Source of the DNA: Glaciozyma antarctica PI12
Lineage: Eukaryota; Basidiomycota; Microbotryomycetes; Kriegeriales; Camptobasidiaceae
Length of the DNA: 64,000 bases
Direction: 5' to 3'
Assembly: GCA_002917775.1 (NCBI GenBank)
Contig: KZ627157.1
Span: 616,079 to 680,078, forward strand
The notes under the pieces are model-generated. The model made no database searches. It saw only the letters and a list, made by a program, of their open reading frames with translations, and was not told the origin of the DNA. Below are positions 36,549-46,200 of the stretch, piece after piece; positions within the stretch are counted from its first letter, which is position 1, and the number at the start of each line of letters is the position of its first letter. A program made the position numbers and the translations under genes.

Positions 36549-37228
36549 ATGAAGTTGCTTCTGCTTCGTTACCGCCTCCCTCGTTAGCGGGCCCGTCGTA
36601 GCCGCTTCTCCAACCACCATCTCCTCGCTCCCGAAGCTCACCACCACCTCCAAAATTCCCTCCACGAAGCTCTTCTCCACCTCCAGGACGGCCTCTCGCT
36701 CTTCTTCCAAGACGACCTCGAAGCCCGCGACAAAGACGACCTCGAAGCCCCGTGCGAAAACGACCTCGAAGCCCGCTGCGAAGACGACGAGCGTCGTCTC
36801 GATGACCTTCACCAAAGCCGTTACCAAGACCCGGGACGTCTCTCTCTCTGAGAAAAGCAAAGCTGCTGCTGCTGCGAAAGCGTCGAAAGCTGCTGTTGTA
36901 GCGAAGGCGAAGGCAGCGGCGCTTGCGAAGGCGCGTGCGAAGGAGAAGAACGTGGATGCGCTTGCGAAGGGGAGAAAGTCGACGATGGAGAAGGCCTTTG
37001 TACTCGCGAAGGAAAAGAAGGTGACAGCGCTCGCGAGGAGGGAGAAGGCTGCGGCGCTGGGGCAAAGAAGCTCGCTGCGAAGCGGAAGACGCACTAGGGA
37101 AGCTCGCTCTCGCCGCGAAGGAAAAAGTGCGCACGGTAGTGCTGAGGGAGAAGGAGGCGAGGCATACGTCGTTGACGAAGTTGGCGAGGGGGAGAAAGGG
37201 GAGGAAGGGCAAGTTGAGGATTGCTTGA
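36549..37228 (+). pseudogene. Decayed gene for a secreted-like Lys/Ala/Thr-rich protein
   Basis: ATG 36549 begins MKLLL. One frame over comes FVTASLVSGPVVAASPTT, together the shape of a signal peptide and its cleavage site. This frame continues through a Thr/Ser/Lys-rich part with the TTSKP repeat and then a Lys/Ala-rich part (AAAAKASKAAVVAKAKAAAL, ALAKARAKEKNVDALAKGRK) to about 37060. A third frame then carries the same composition (KLALAAKEKVRTVVLREKEA, SLTKLARGRKGRKGKLRIA) to a TGA at 37226-37228. Two frame offsets of one or two bases separate the three pieces, with no plausible introns, so the gene is either decayed or carries sequencing indels. No family recognised; the composition resembles basic, histone-H1-like or cell-wall-linked proteins. 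It lies between NUP37 and the metallothionein gene. Confidence 0.5.
36709..36780 (+). repeat. 24-bp coding tandem repeat (three units, TTSKP)
   Basis: Three head-to-tail 24-base units (36709-36732, 36733-36756, 36757-36780) beginning AAGACGACCTCGAAGCCC, with a fourth partial unit after. They encode repeats of the form KTTSKPxx. Confidence 0.9.
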
Positions 37229-37577
37229 GGGATTGGGCGCGAGCTTGATTAACGACATTGGAGTTTACTCGGCAGACGTTTATGATTTTTTTTTTTGAGA
37301 GACGCGATCCGGGTTAGTTTCGGGTGGAGGAGGGAGCAAATGCGATTGCAGAGAGAAACAGCATATCTCCCGGACTCCGGAACGCGAGAGCAAGTTCGCA
37401 ACCAGCCTTTCGTTACAGCGAGCTCAAGGTCCAAGCTCGTATGAGTCTGAATGCGAATAATGAACGGGGGTACTGATAGAAGTGGAAGGGGGGACGGGGA
37501 GGAGTCGGGGGGTCTGCGCTCAGCGGGGGTCAGCGCGTCGACGACGGTGAGAACAGCCACAGCCACACTCACCTGCT
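37229..37577. other. Intergenic, downstream of both the decayed gene and the metallothionein
   Basis: 349 bases without a supported gene. A run of ten T lies near 37287-37296. Because the metallothionein gene reads leftward, this is probably its 3' UTR and terminator region. Nothing else seen. Confidence 0.4.
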
Positions 37578-37735
37578 CTACTTCTTATCACCTCCAGACG
37601 TAGTGCTCGAATTACCGCCGCAGGAACATCCACCGGACGAGATGCAGGTGCAGTTTGCTGCGCGGTCGTGGAGGATCAGTGGGTGGCGCTGGGAGGAAGG
37701 TTTGGGGGGATCGTACCTCCACAGTTGCAGGCCAT
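37578..37735 (-). CDS. Metallothionein-like peptide (32 residues, two exons)
   Basis: Start ATG at 37735. Exon 1 (37717-37735) is 19 nt, the intron is 37658-37716 (59 nt, GTACGA donor, GCGCAG acceptor), and exon 2 is 37578-37657 ending in TAG. The spliced product begins MACNCGANCTCISSGGCSCG and ends GGNSSTTSGGDKK: six cysteines in three Cys-x-Cys pairs within the first 20 residues, no aromatic residues, many Gly/Ser/Thr. This is the signature of small copper- or zinc-binding fungal metallothioneins, which buffer metal in the cytosol. The unspliced frame does not give the peptide. The upstream region has an AT-rich patch (CTTTTTATTTGCTG on the minus strand near 37910), but no known metal-response element was confirmed. 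Length and Cys pattern differ from the Neurospora type, so it may be a separate subfamily. Confidence 0.72.
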
Positions 37736-38158
37736 TGTTGTAGATCTGGAGAGTAGTATTGGTGGTGTTGTTGGAGAAGGTGAATTGTAGGAGTGTGCGA
37801 GAGGAGAAGAGAGGAGGGGGAAAGGAGCAAGGCAGTTCTTTCGACACCGCCTCACGCTAGTCACGAAGAGTGGGTCAAGGCCTTTCGCAAGGGTTCAGCA
37901 AATAAAAAGAAGGCGAGTAGGAAGGCACTGGACTGCGCCGGACGCAGTGCTAGACATTGCGACCCTTGAGAAGGGCTTGAGGAGGAAGCGCCGGACTCCG
38001 AATCAAAAACTGGAGGACGCCTTTTTGTCGAGGTACAGCTCCGCCGAGATTGTGAGATCTGTTCGAAGAGGAAGCAACAGCCTGAGCCTCAGAGCTTGCG
38101 AGAGAGAGAGGAGCTCTGGAGCTTTGATCACTTTCTTCCTCTCTTCCCAAACCCTCAG
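37736..38158. other. Intergenic between metallothionein promoter and TatD-like fragment
   Basis: 423 bases with no supported gene. The left part should be the metallothionein promoter (it reads leftward). The right part ends in a pyrimidine tract and CCCTCAG that looks like a splice acceptor for the following fragment, although no matching upstream exons are seen. The 11-mer GGACTCCGAAT at 37991-38001 recurs at 38158-38168. Confidence 0.4.
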
Positions 38159-38400
38159 GACTCCGAATAGTCCTCGAAACCGATGCGCCCTACATGGTTC
38201 CCTCTGTTCTTCCTAACGCCAGTGCGTTGGGGATGAAGAGTGGACAGAAGATGCCGTTCTCACATTCGGGAATGATCCCTTGGACGGCGGGGTTCGTGGC
38301 TGGGCTGCTGAATGAGGGGAGGGAGGGAGGGGAGATGTGGACGACAGAGGATGTGTTGAAGGTTGCGAGGGAGAATGCGAGGTTGTCGTATGGGGTATAG
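38159..38400 (+). pseudogene. TatD-family hydrolase, 3' exon remnant
   Basis: An open stretch starting right after an acceptor-like CCCTCAG reads LRIVLETDAPYMVPSVLP, then KMPFSHSGMIPWTAGFVAGL and the end VLKVARENARLSYGV with TAG at 38398-38400. The ETDAP motif followed by the closing VARENAxxxYGV helix is characteristic of the C-terminus of TatD-type metal-dependent hydrolases/DNases. A full protein needs about 300 more residues upstream (metal-binding HxH, Glu, His), and the 420 bases before it contain nothing like them before the metallothionein gene is reached. It is therefore a truncated gene copy. It is not a stand-alone gene unless an upstream exon lies beyond 37.5 kb, which the opposing gene makes unlikely. 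Confidence 0.6.
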
Positions 38401-38483
38401 AGGAATTGATGGAGCGGACAGAGACTGAGAAAGCTCGCGTTCCAAACACTCGTTCTACGACCCCCAGCTCCTCCTTCGCCAAA

Positions 38484-40362
38484 TCAGTCCGTCGCGGAGC
38501 CGAAGATTGCGTCTGAGAGAAAGAGTCAGTGAACGTTCGGCAGCGAGTCGAGGGCGACGTACATCTCCGTGCGATCGAAGGTCCCACCTCGTCGTCTACG
38601 AAGGAAAAATCAGCACTCAGCTTTCAAGCGAGAAACGTATAAGCGCACAATCAGCCTTGGTGCTGCGAAAGAAGTGATCAGCTTTGCACACACGCAGACT
38701 CCAGCGAACAAACTCACTGGCAGTACCCCGCGAACTCGGGCGTCGAAGCCAACAGCGATCCTCCGAACCAAACCGCGTACCGCTGCCTCTTGTGCGAAAC
38801 GACGTTAACGTTGACTCCAGTAGACTGCGAAGGAGAAATATGAGTATGCGGGCAGTCAAAAGTCGGAGAGACGACGTACGCGCATGAGTCCACCGCTGAG
38901 AGCCTCGCTCGTCTGAATGCGCGTATCGACGATATGCTTGAGATCGCGCTGCAGACGTCGACCGAAGTGGTCAAACATGGTCGAGCCTCCCGAAAGAACG
39001 ATGTTCTGCATTTCTCGTGCGTCAGCGAACTCCTGCGCAGACGGGAGGACGGGGAACGAACGTTGTAGAGCCCACGACGGACGTCGATAGGACTGGTTTG
39101 AATCACGTTGTCGACGACTTCGGGGAGGGGAGTGAGGAAGTCGGATGAGGCGATCTCGGGGTTGAAAAAGATCTCGGGCGCGAGGAAGCGCTCGTATCCC
39201 ACGTCGACCTTGTACTTCTGCTCGGCGAGATCTCAGTACTGCCCTCCCCTGACCTCGGAAACTCAACGCACCTTGCCCGTAACTGAGTGCTCGCCCTCGT
39301 ACACACCAAAGAACTTCTCGGGCTCCTTGTCGTACTTGCCAAACTCCTTGACCATGTCTCCGCAGACATAACTGTAGTCCTCCTTGATCTTCTCCGCAAC
39401 GCGAAGCGAGTCCTCGGGAGGGATCGAGTTCTCTCCTCGGTCTCGGAGGAGCTGCTGAACGAAGGAGGAGATGTCGCGACCGGCGATGGGGATATGGCGG
39501 ATCGAGGAGCCGATAACGTAGCCCTCAGCCTGCGAGTCGCCGCTTCATCAGCCTCCGCCCCTCCAAGCGGCAGACAAAAGAACGCACGACAGGGATAACG
39601 TGGGTAACTCCGTCTCCAGAGTCGATAACGGTCCCCGTGAGAGTGCGGTCGGTGACCTTGGCGCTGCTCCAGCTTGCGGCGAGAGCGAGGACGGCCTGGA
39701 CGGCAATGTAGAGACCTTGCACGTTGAACGACTCGAACATGATCTCGGCGGTGGCTTCTCGGTTCTCGGGAGGGTTGAGAGGGGGCTCCGTCTGCGTTCG
39801 TGGCCGGTGTCAGCTCCTCCCCTCCTCAATGTACGCACGACGCCGAGGCGAACGTACGAGCAGGAAGTAGTGATCCTCTGGCTCCGCCCTTAGGTACTTG
39901 AAGATGCTCTGCTCCCAGTACCTCTCCATCTGGTCCCAGTCCTCAATCTGTCCATGCTTGATCGGGTAGTTGACGGCGTACGTCTTGTTGTTGGCGATCG
40001 CCTCGTCGCCGATGAAGAAGTCGAGGTCCTCAATTCCTCGCTTGGAAGCAAGGTGGCTGGAGCCTAGGCCAGAGGGCTTGGAGGGGACGGAAGGGGCGCG
40101 AGAGGTGGAGGAGCCGGCGGGGGCGGAGCGCGTGGCGATGCAGGTTGGGAAGACGAAGGACGGGTCCGAATTGCCGGCGAATCTGCAGAGTGGTAAGAGC
40201 GTGAGTGTGAGTGCCAGGACGAAGAGACAGCGGGCAACGACTTACCCCAGTTTGGAGTAGCCAGTTCCGTTGTCCATCACGATGGCTGGTGGGGGGAGAG
40301 GTCAGCTCCGCTCCTTCTCCCAGCTAGGCAGAGCACGTACGGGCCAAACGAGTTCCCGACAT
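38484..40362 (-). CDS. ARP3: Actin-related protein 3 (Arp2/3 complex)
   Basis: Arp3, one of the two actin-related subunits of the Arp2/3 complex that nucleates branched actin at endocytic patches. Start ATG at 40362 (MSGTRLAP), intron, then [20 protein letters not shown]. Family text in order includes [136 protein letters not shown] and the end [15 protein letters not shown]. The ATP-binding DNGTGY and DSGDGVTH loops are intact. About nine exons, including a 14-nt exon at 38649-38662. Near-full identity of blocks with Arp3 (and not actin or Arp2) makes this call secure. It diverges from SHR3. Confidence 0.97.
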
Positions 40363-40610
40363 CTTGAAGGGCTGTTCGAGTGGAGGGAAAGGTGAGAGGG
40401 AGCCTGGAGAGCTGGGGTGATGACGAGATGGGGGAGTGCGAGGTTGGGATGGATTGCTCCTGTTGGTAAGGTCGGTTCCTCCTCGGTTGGTGTCCTTGCG
40501 TTAGGCTGAACCGTAGGGCGTTCTTGTAGCGAGTTTGAGAGTGAAGTGGGGAGAGGTCAAAGTGAGAGCTGCGAGGGCAGCTTGGCAGTCCTCTCCCCTC
40601 GACCGCAATC
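40363..40610. promoter_or_regulatory. Divergent promoter region, ARP3 / SHR3
   Basis: 248 bases between the two start codons; both genes are likely driven from here. No specific element recognised. Confidence 0.45.
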
Positions 40611-41453
40611 ATGGCTTCTCAGTTCTCCTCTGTCCTGACCGGAGTGACCATCATCTCCTCGAGCCTGCTTCTGGGAGCTGTGAGTCCCGCTGTGGAGCTC
40701 CTCTCGTCCTCGGCTGACGCTCTCGCAGTTCTACACCCACTGGAGTGCGTCCAGCTTCTCCCCTCTCCCAACTCTAGCTAACGACTCCACCCAAAGTCAT
40801 CGACTACTCCACTATCTGGACGCCAGTCGTTCCAGTCCCAGACGAGGTGGTCCGGAAGTCTCTCGGTTAGAGAAGCCCCCTGCGTGTGCTGAGCTCCCTG
40901 CTAACACCTTCCCGTAGCCTACTATGCTCAGGTCTTTCAGGCGCCAGGGTGGTATGCAGCAGCACTCCTTGCCACCCTTAGCGCCGCTCTCCTCGCGACC
41001 CTCATCAAGCTGGCGAGCAATGGACGCAGCGGCATTCTGTTCGACAGCGCGTCCTTCAGTGCGTCGAGAGCTCGAGGAGGACGAGAGGGCGACAGAGGAG
41101 CTAACGAGCTCGTTCTACAGTGCTGCTCCTCTCGGCTCTCGCCGTGTACACGACGAATGTCCGCGCTGCTCTCGACTACCTCCCTCTCGAGCACCTCCCG
41201 AGCTCCCGAACTCCTGGATAAGCGCACACATCACCGAGGCACTCCAGTCCATCGCAGCTTCGCACATGATTATCGCCGCACGTCGTCCTCGCGATTTCTC
41301 TTTCTCGAAGCTCGCTCATCTCTCCCGCTCTCGCAGGTCTCGTTGACCGGTGTTCTCTCGCTCCAAGCGGCGCAGAGCTATTCGAACAAGCCTACAGCGC
41401 CGGTGGAGCTCGTGCGGGGTCCTTCAGTAGCAGTGAGCGCGAAGAAGCCTTGA
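40611..41453 (+). CDS. SHR3: SHR3-type ER packaging chaperone for amino-acid permeases
   Basis: Start MASQFSSVLTGVTIISSSLL at 40611. About 200 residues in six exons, with four hydrophobic segments: VTIISSSLLLGAFYTHW, PGWYAAALLATLSAALLATL, MLLLSALAVYTTNV and IAASHMIIAAVSLTGVLSLQ. The pairing of a first span ending in FYTHWIIDYSTIW with a following polar stretch (TPVVPDEVVRKSL) is the family signature of Shr3. Shr3 is an ER membrane protein that keeps amino-acid permeases from aggregating and lets them leave the ER. The C-terminus (GPSVAVSAKKP) is short and basic, as expected for a cytosolic, COPII-facing tail. Stop at 41453. All introns have normal signals. Confidence 0.85.
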
Positions 41454-41584
41454 TGAAACGAGCAGCACGGGCAACAGGTCGTTGCACCTTCCCCAAGGAG
41501 CATACAAGAGCACGCGAATCCCAGAAATCAAGACCTCATTGAGCAAAACACCATGTACTGTAAAGCCCCCCCTCCTATCCCTCG

Positions 41585-42874
41585 CTACACCCTCCCCTCG
41601 ACATGCGCCCTTGGCTCCAGCGTGACCGTCTCGGAGCTCTCGTCCTCCTGCCTCCTCTGCTGGAACCCCTGCCCCGCTCCAGGCGAACTATCCTCAAACG
41701 GATTCTTGGCGTCCTCTTTCTCCCTCAATCCCGCAGCGTACCCGCTCTCGTACTCCTGGCTCGGATCGTAGCCCGGTGGCTTTCCGGGCGGAGGAGCGTA
41801 CGGAGGGGGGACGAAGTCACCTTGCTGGCCGTAGGGTTGCTGGCCGTAAGGTTGCTGTCCGTACGATTGTTCGCCGTAACCTTGTTGACCGTAAGGCTGC
41901 GAGCTGTTCGGGTAGGGAGCGAGGGGGTAGTTGTGTCCGAAGGCGGCGGAGGGGGCCATTTGGGCGGTTCGGGTGCGCATCGTGGCAGGGTTGATGAGTT
42001 GGTGTAGATATGAGGCATTTAGAGAGACCAGGAAGAACGCTAGTAGGGCGGAGAGGAGGAGGAGACCGACATCTGCGTGCGAAAGAGGGTTAGAGATGCG
42101 GGATGGGCGTGACGAGGGAAACGTACTCCAGTATGTCCCCGAAGACCACGAGCGAGAGCAAGCGGCTGTGGCTGTCTCGAGCGTAAAGTCGCCGAAGCCG
42201 TCGTTCTCAGCCACGAGTTCGTTGGCGCAGGCGTTGATGAGGTCGGTCTGGAGGCAGGTGGAGGTCAGATTGCGCCTCAGGCTGTATTTCTGGAGAGCTT
42301 ACCTTGTCAACAAAGTGTACGATTACTCGGATCAGCTCTGCGGTGACGACGACGAGGGCAGCCATGGCTGAAGCGTAGTAGTACGTTCGAACGAGCTTGA
42401 TCCGCTGCGTGATGACTGCGCAAAGGCCGTAGCCTTCGATGGCGGAGACGCTAAAGTACATAACTGGGAGCAGCGTTAGCCCATCCAAAGAAGCATTCCC
42501 CCCCGTCTGCAACTCACTCGCGAGGATCAAGTAGATGGTGTTGAGTTTAGCGCTATTGAACGCATCCCGCTTGTCCCTTAGGAAGCTGACGCCCACCGCG
42601 ATAGACCAGACTGCAAACGAACGTCAGCTATCCCTCCCCTGCAATCATTCTGTCACCAGCGTTTCTCCGTACAAGCGCCGGGGGGCTGGCTGTACTGAGC
42701 CATCTCTTGCGACACCTGAACGCCCCTCAACCGGCGGCTGGACTCACAGAAACCAAATCCACACAGAATGACGATAATGGGCCGCAGAGACGTGCGGTAA
42801 ACGCGCGTTGGGACACCATACGCCGGGGGTGCGTCGCTGCTTGGTGGCGGCCGGGAATTTGGTCGGGAACTCAT
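41585..42874 (-). CDS. Four-span membrane protein with PPPY / YGQQ-repeat tail
   Basis: Start ATG at 42874 (MSSRPNSRPPPSSDAPPAYG); about 300 residues in six exons. Four hydrophobic segments are seen: LRPIIVILCGFGF running into VWSIAVGVSFL, a second around VMYFSVSAIEGYGLCAVI, a third YYYASAMAALVVVTAELIRV and a fourth VGLLLLSALLAFFLVSLNAS. A long C-terminal tail of about 120 residues follows. It has five near-repeats of the YGQQP type (41821-41895), then FVPPPYAPPP, a PPxY motif of the sort bound by WW domains of Rsp5-type ubiquitin ligases, and KNPFEDSS. The protein family was not recognised. The layout suggests a plasma-membrane or endosomal protein whose level is controlled by ubiquitin, which is an inference. 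Confidence 0.7.
41821..41895 (-). repeat. 15-bp coding tandem repeat (YGQQP/S units)
   Basis: Five degenerate 15-base units in the tail of the four-span membrane protein, each encoding Tyr-Gly-Gln/Glu-Gln and one more residue. An ordinary coding minisatellite. Confidence 0.85.
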
Positions 42875-43286
42875 CAGGAGAGAAGGCGAGGGCGCGGGGG
42901 GAATACGAGGAGAGCTGTAGCAGGAGAGTTGGCTAGTTAGCTGCGCAGACATCTGCAACGGATCTCTGTTGACGACGCAACGCGGAGCTCGACAAGGACA
43001 CTCCAAGCGCAGCACCTTCCGCCTGGCCTGGAGAGGGGCAGTTACGTGTGGAAGAGTACTCACGCGTTTGGGAGTTACGAGGAGCTCGAGTCCTCGACCT
43101 GGGTTGGTGGTGAGGGGTGAAGTGGACGAGGGAGAAGAGCAGAGCAGCCAACAGCGCCCAGGTTGACCTCCTCCACCTTTCGACCGCAGCTCCTCAACTC
43201 CTCAGCTCCCGGCAGCTAAGCGCGTGCTCAAAGCCCACCTTATAGCTCACGACGAGAGGCGAGCCACTTCCCTTCGAAGCGGCACA
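42875..43286. promoter_or_regulatory. Divergent promoter region, four-span protein / NUP188
   Basis: 412 bases between divergent start codons, with no gene supported. No TATA box or named operator recognised. Confidence 0.4.
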
Positions 43287-46200
43287 ATGGCGACGGCGAG
43301 CACCTCCGCGTTGGTCAAGAAGGGAGCAGCGACGAAGAGCCCTCGAATGTGCGTGCTTCCTTATTGACGAGCGAGCAAGCAGCTTACTGGCCGCTCTGTA
43401 GGCTCTGGGCCACGGCGTTAAGAGCTACCACGAGCTCTCCTCCACCACCGGCGTCCTCTCCCCTCACGTCCCCTCACGTTTCCTCACCTCCCACGTCGCC
43501 CAGCTCCAATCCCTCCACGATCCTTTTTCGAGAACCAAGAAATCTTCTGCAGCAATTCAATCTGGCAAGGTCGAGCTAGGCGGAGCCACGGTCGAGCTCA
43601 GCAAGGAGGAGCAAAATGTTGTTCGAGACGTCGCGGACCGATTCGAGTTGGACGAGCTGGAGGCGCTGCTCGCAATCAGGGGACTCAAAAAGGGCAAGGT
43701 GGAGAAGCTGGAGGAGGAGGACTGGGCCGTTGTGACGGCGCACGTCTTTGAGGAGCGGATGGGAGCCATCGGATGCGCCACGCTGTTGTTTCGCTGCAGT
43801 GAGTTCGAAGGAGGGAGTACGAGGTGACTGCAAGCTAATCTGGCGTTCATTCTGCAGGTGAGGATCCCTCCCACCCCTGCCACGAGCTCGCGGCGACCCT
43901 CCTCCCCTCCATCACGACCTCTACCTTCGCTTCGACTCTCCTTCGAGCATTCGCGCACCGGACGACCCTGGCGCTGCCCGAGGCAGTGAGCGCATCATCT
44001 CAGCACTCGGTCTTCTGGGCCAAGCAGCTTGTTCGCGAGCAGAAGGCCCTTCTCGAGGTCCTCTTCCTCTTCTGTAAGTGCTCTCTCGCCTCGCGCGAGC
44101 GTGGCTGACGAACCGCACAACAGACTACTCCTCGCAACCACCTTCCGGACCGGAACTCGTCGCTCTCATCGATACCCTCCGCACGACGCAGTGGGGCCAG
44201 CGGCAGGAGATCTTTGGCTTCTTCGACGTCGAGACGACGGGACTCGTCAAAGAGATTGGCGACCTCCTCGTCATTATCGCCGTCGAGGGGCTCAACCTCG
44301 AAGTCGCCATGGGAGAGGACTACCCCATTCCTTCGCCCTCCGAACCTCTCCTCGAAGCCGACAATGTCTACCACCCGACGCAGCTCCAAGCGATCAACGA
44401 CGCGATTGAGGCCCTCGTCAAGTTCGACAGCGTGCGAGCTGCGCCACTTCTCCTCGGCTGGGCCTTCATCCTCTCCCGAGTGACAAACTCGCTCGTTGAA
44501 CGTGGAGTCCCCGAAGCCTACCACGCTTTCGCCAACAAGTCTCTCCGAGTCGACTCCGGAACCTCCTCCTCTTCCCAGCCCCTCTTCCAACTCTACGCCG
44601 CCCACGCCCTCCTCCCCTCCTCCAGTCTTTTCGAATCACTCCTCGCCGTCCTCCACTCCCCTCTCTTCGGCACCTCCGACCTCGACTCCCCCATCACAAC
44701 TCTCAACGAACCCAACGCAGTCGGCTACATTTCCGTCCTCCGCGCCCTGGTTACCTGCCTTCCCCTCCTCGTCCGCCTCTCCTTCCTCACCTCCGAGCAA
44801 TACGCCTCCCTCGTCGACGTCTTCGCAGCGCTGTACGGTCACCCTGGCGCCGCGCAGCTCTGCGCCCAGTTCTGGGAGGAACGAGGCCTGGAGGCTGGAT
44901 TCGCTAGCGCCGTCGAGAGCGTCGGAGAGGCGGAGATTGTCGAGCTGGCGCGCTCGAGGTTCCCGATCCAGTTCGGCAGCATGGTCAAGATCGTTCGGGC
45001 ACTTTGCCAGGGCGCGACGGGCCTCCTGGCTGCCGAGGGAGAGGGATCGTCGGATGACGAGGAGATCGCGAGTAGGTGCGCGGAATGCGCGTTCGCGTAC
45101 GTCGGGACGCTCGACTCCCTTACGCACGTCGTCGGGCCTACCTCGGCCGTCACGCCACTGCCGTACGAGGTCGTCGGGGATCCCGACCCAGCCAACATCT
45201 CATTCCGCTCGACGAGGCCTATCCCGGTCTCGAAGAGCCTGACGATCCCCGTTGGGACGCACGGAAGGCTCGTGAGCCAGCAAGGACGGAAGCCGGTCGT
45301 CATCTCGTGGGAGCTGGAATGGTCGGGCTGGAGGTTATTCGGAGACGTCCTCGAGGACTTTGCGAACGTGCGGAAGGGAGGAGCGGACGTTTTCGGCGCA
45401 GGAACGGAGATGGGCCTACCTATCGAGTGGGAGGACGAACGCGAGCGCGCAGAGGACGTCACCGCCGTACTCGACATCTTCCGCATCACCCTCACGAACG
45501 ATTCGTCGCTTGGAACCCGTCTCGTCGAGCACATGGCGGAGGCGACGCCGACGGCCGACCGTACTCACTTCGTCGAGGTCCTCTTCCGCATCCTCGAGCT
45601 ATCGCTCTCCGCCCAGCGACAAGCTTCGACGAAGCTCGTCAGCTCCCTCCTCGGCCTCATCTCCGCCCTCCTCCCCTCCTACCCTGGCGTTATCTGGACG
45701 TTCCTCCGCGGGTCCACCCTCCTATTCCCCTCCGCCTCGCCCTCCTCCGCCTGGTCGCAGGACGCCTCTCGCACTTCGATCCTTCAAAACGAGAAGCTCG
45801 CAGGGACCTACCCCGTCACCCTCGCCCTCCTTTCCCTCGTCCGCGCCCTTGTCCTAGAGGACCAGATCTCGTCGTACGCCATCCCCGCCGCATTCGAGGA
45901 AATCAAGCAGGGCGTCCTCGTTAGGGCGCTCAGTTGGGTCCGCGACGAGATCTGGAGCGTCTCGGGGACGTGGAGGTTCGTCAACCTCGCCGAGAAGTAC
46001 GAGATGTCGAAGCGGATGGTGCAGCTGTACAAGCTTGTGCTGGAGGAGGGGGAGCTCGCGCCCAACGTCGACAAGGGACAGTTCGACCCCGTCGTCTCGG
46101 TCGTCGTCGACGCTCTCCTCATCAAGGCGACGGCCACTCAACTCTCGCCTCTCCTCTCCGCTATCGCTGCCGGCCCAGGACCCATCACCATCCTCCGCAA

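Noticed and set aside
36331-37212. A 293-codon open frame on the minus strand
   Set aside because: It is low-complexity Arg/Leu/Gly text made by the opposite strand of the Lys/Ala-rich repeat; no motif, and weaker codon bias than the plus strand pieces.
41821-41895. Regular 15-bp repeats as a possible CRISPR-like or regulatory array
   Set aside because: The units are degenerate, in frame, and encode the YGQQ tail of a protein; there are no spacers.
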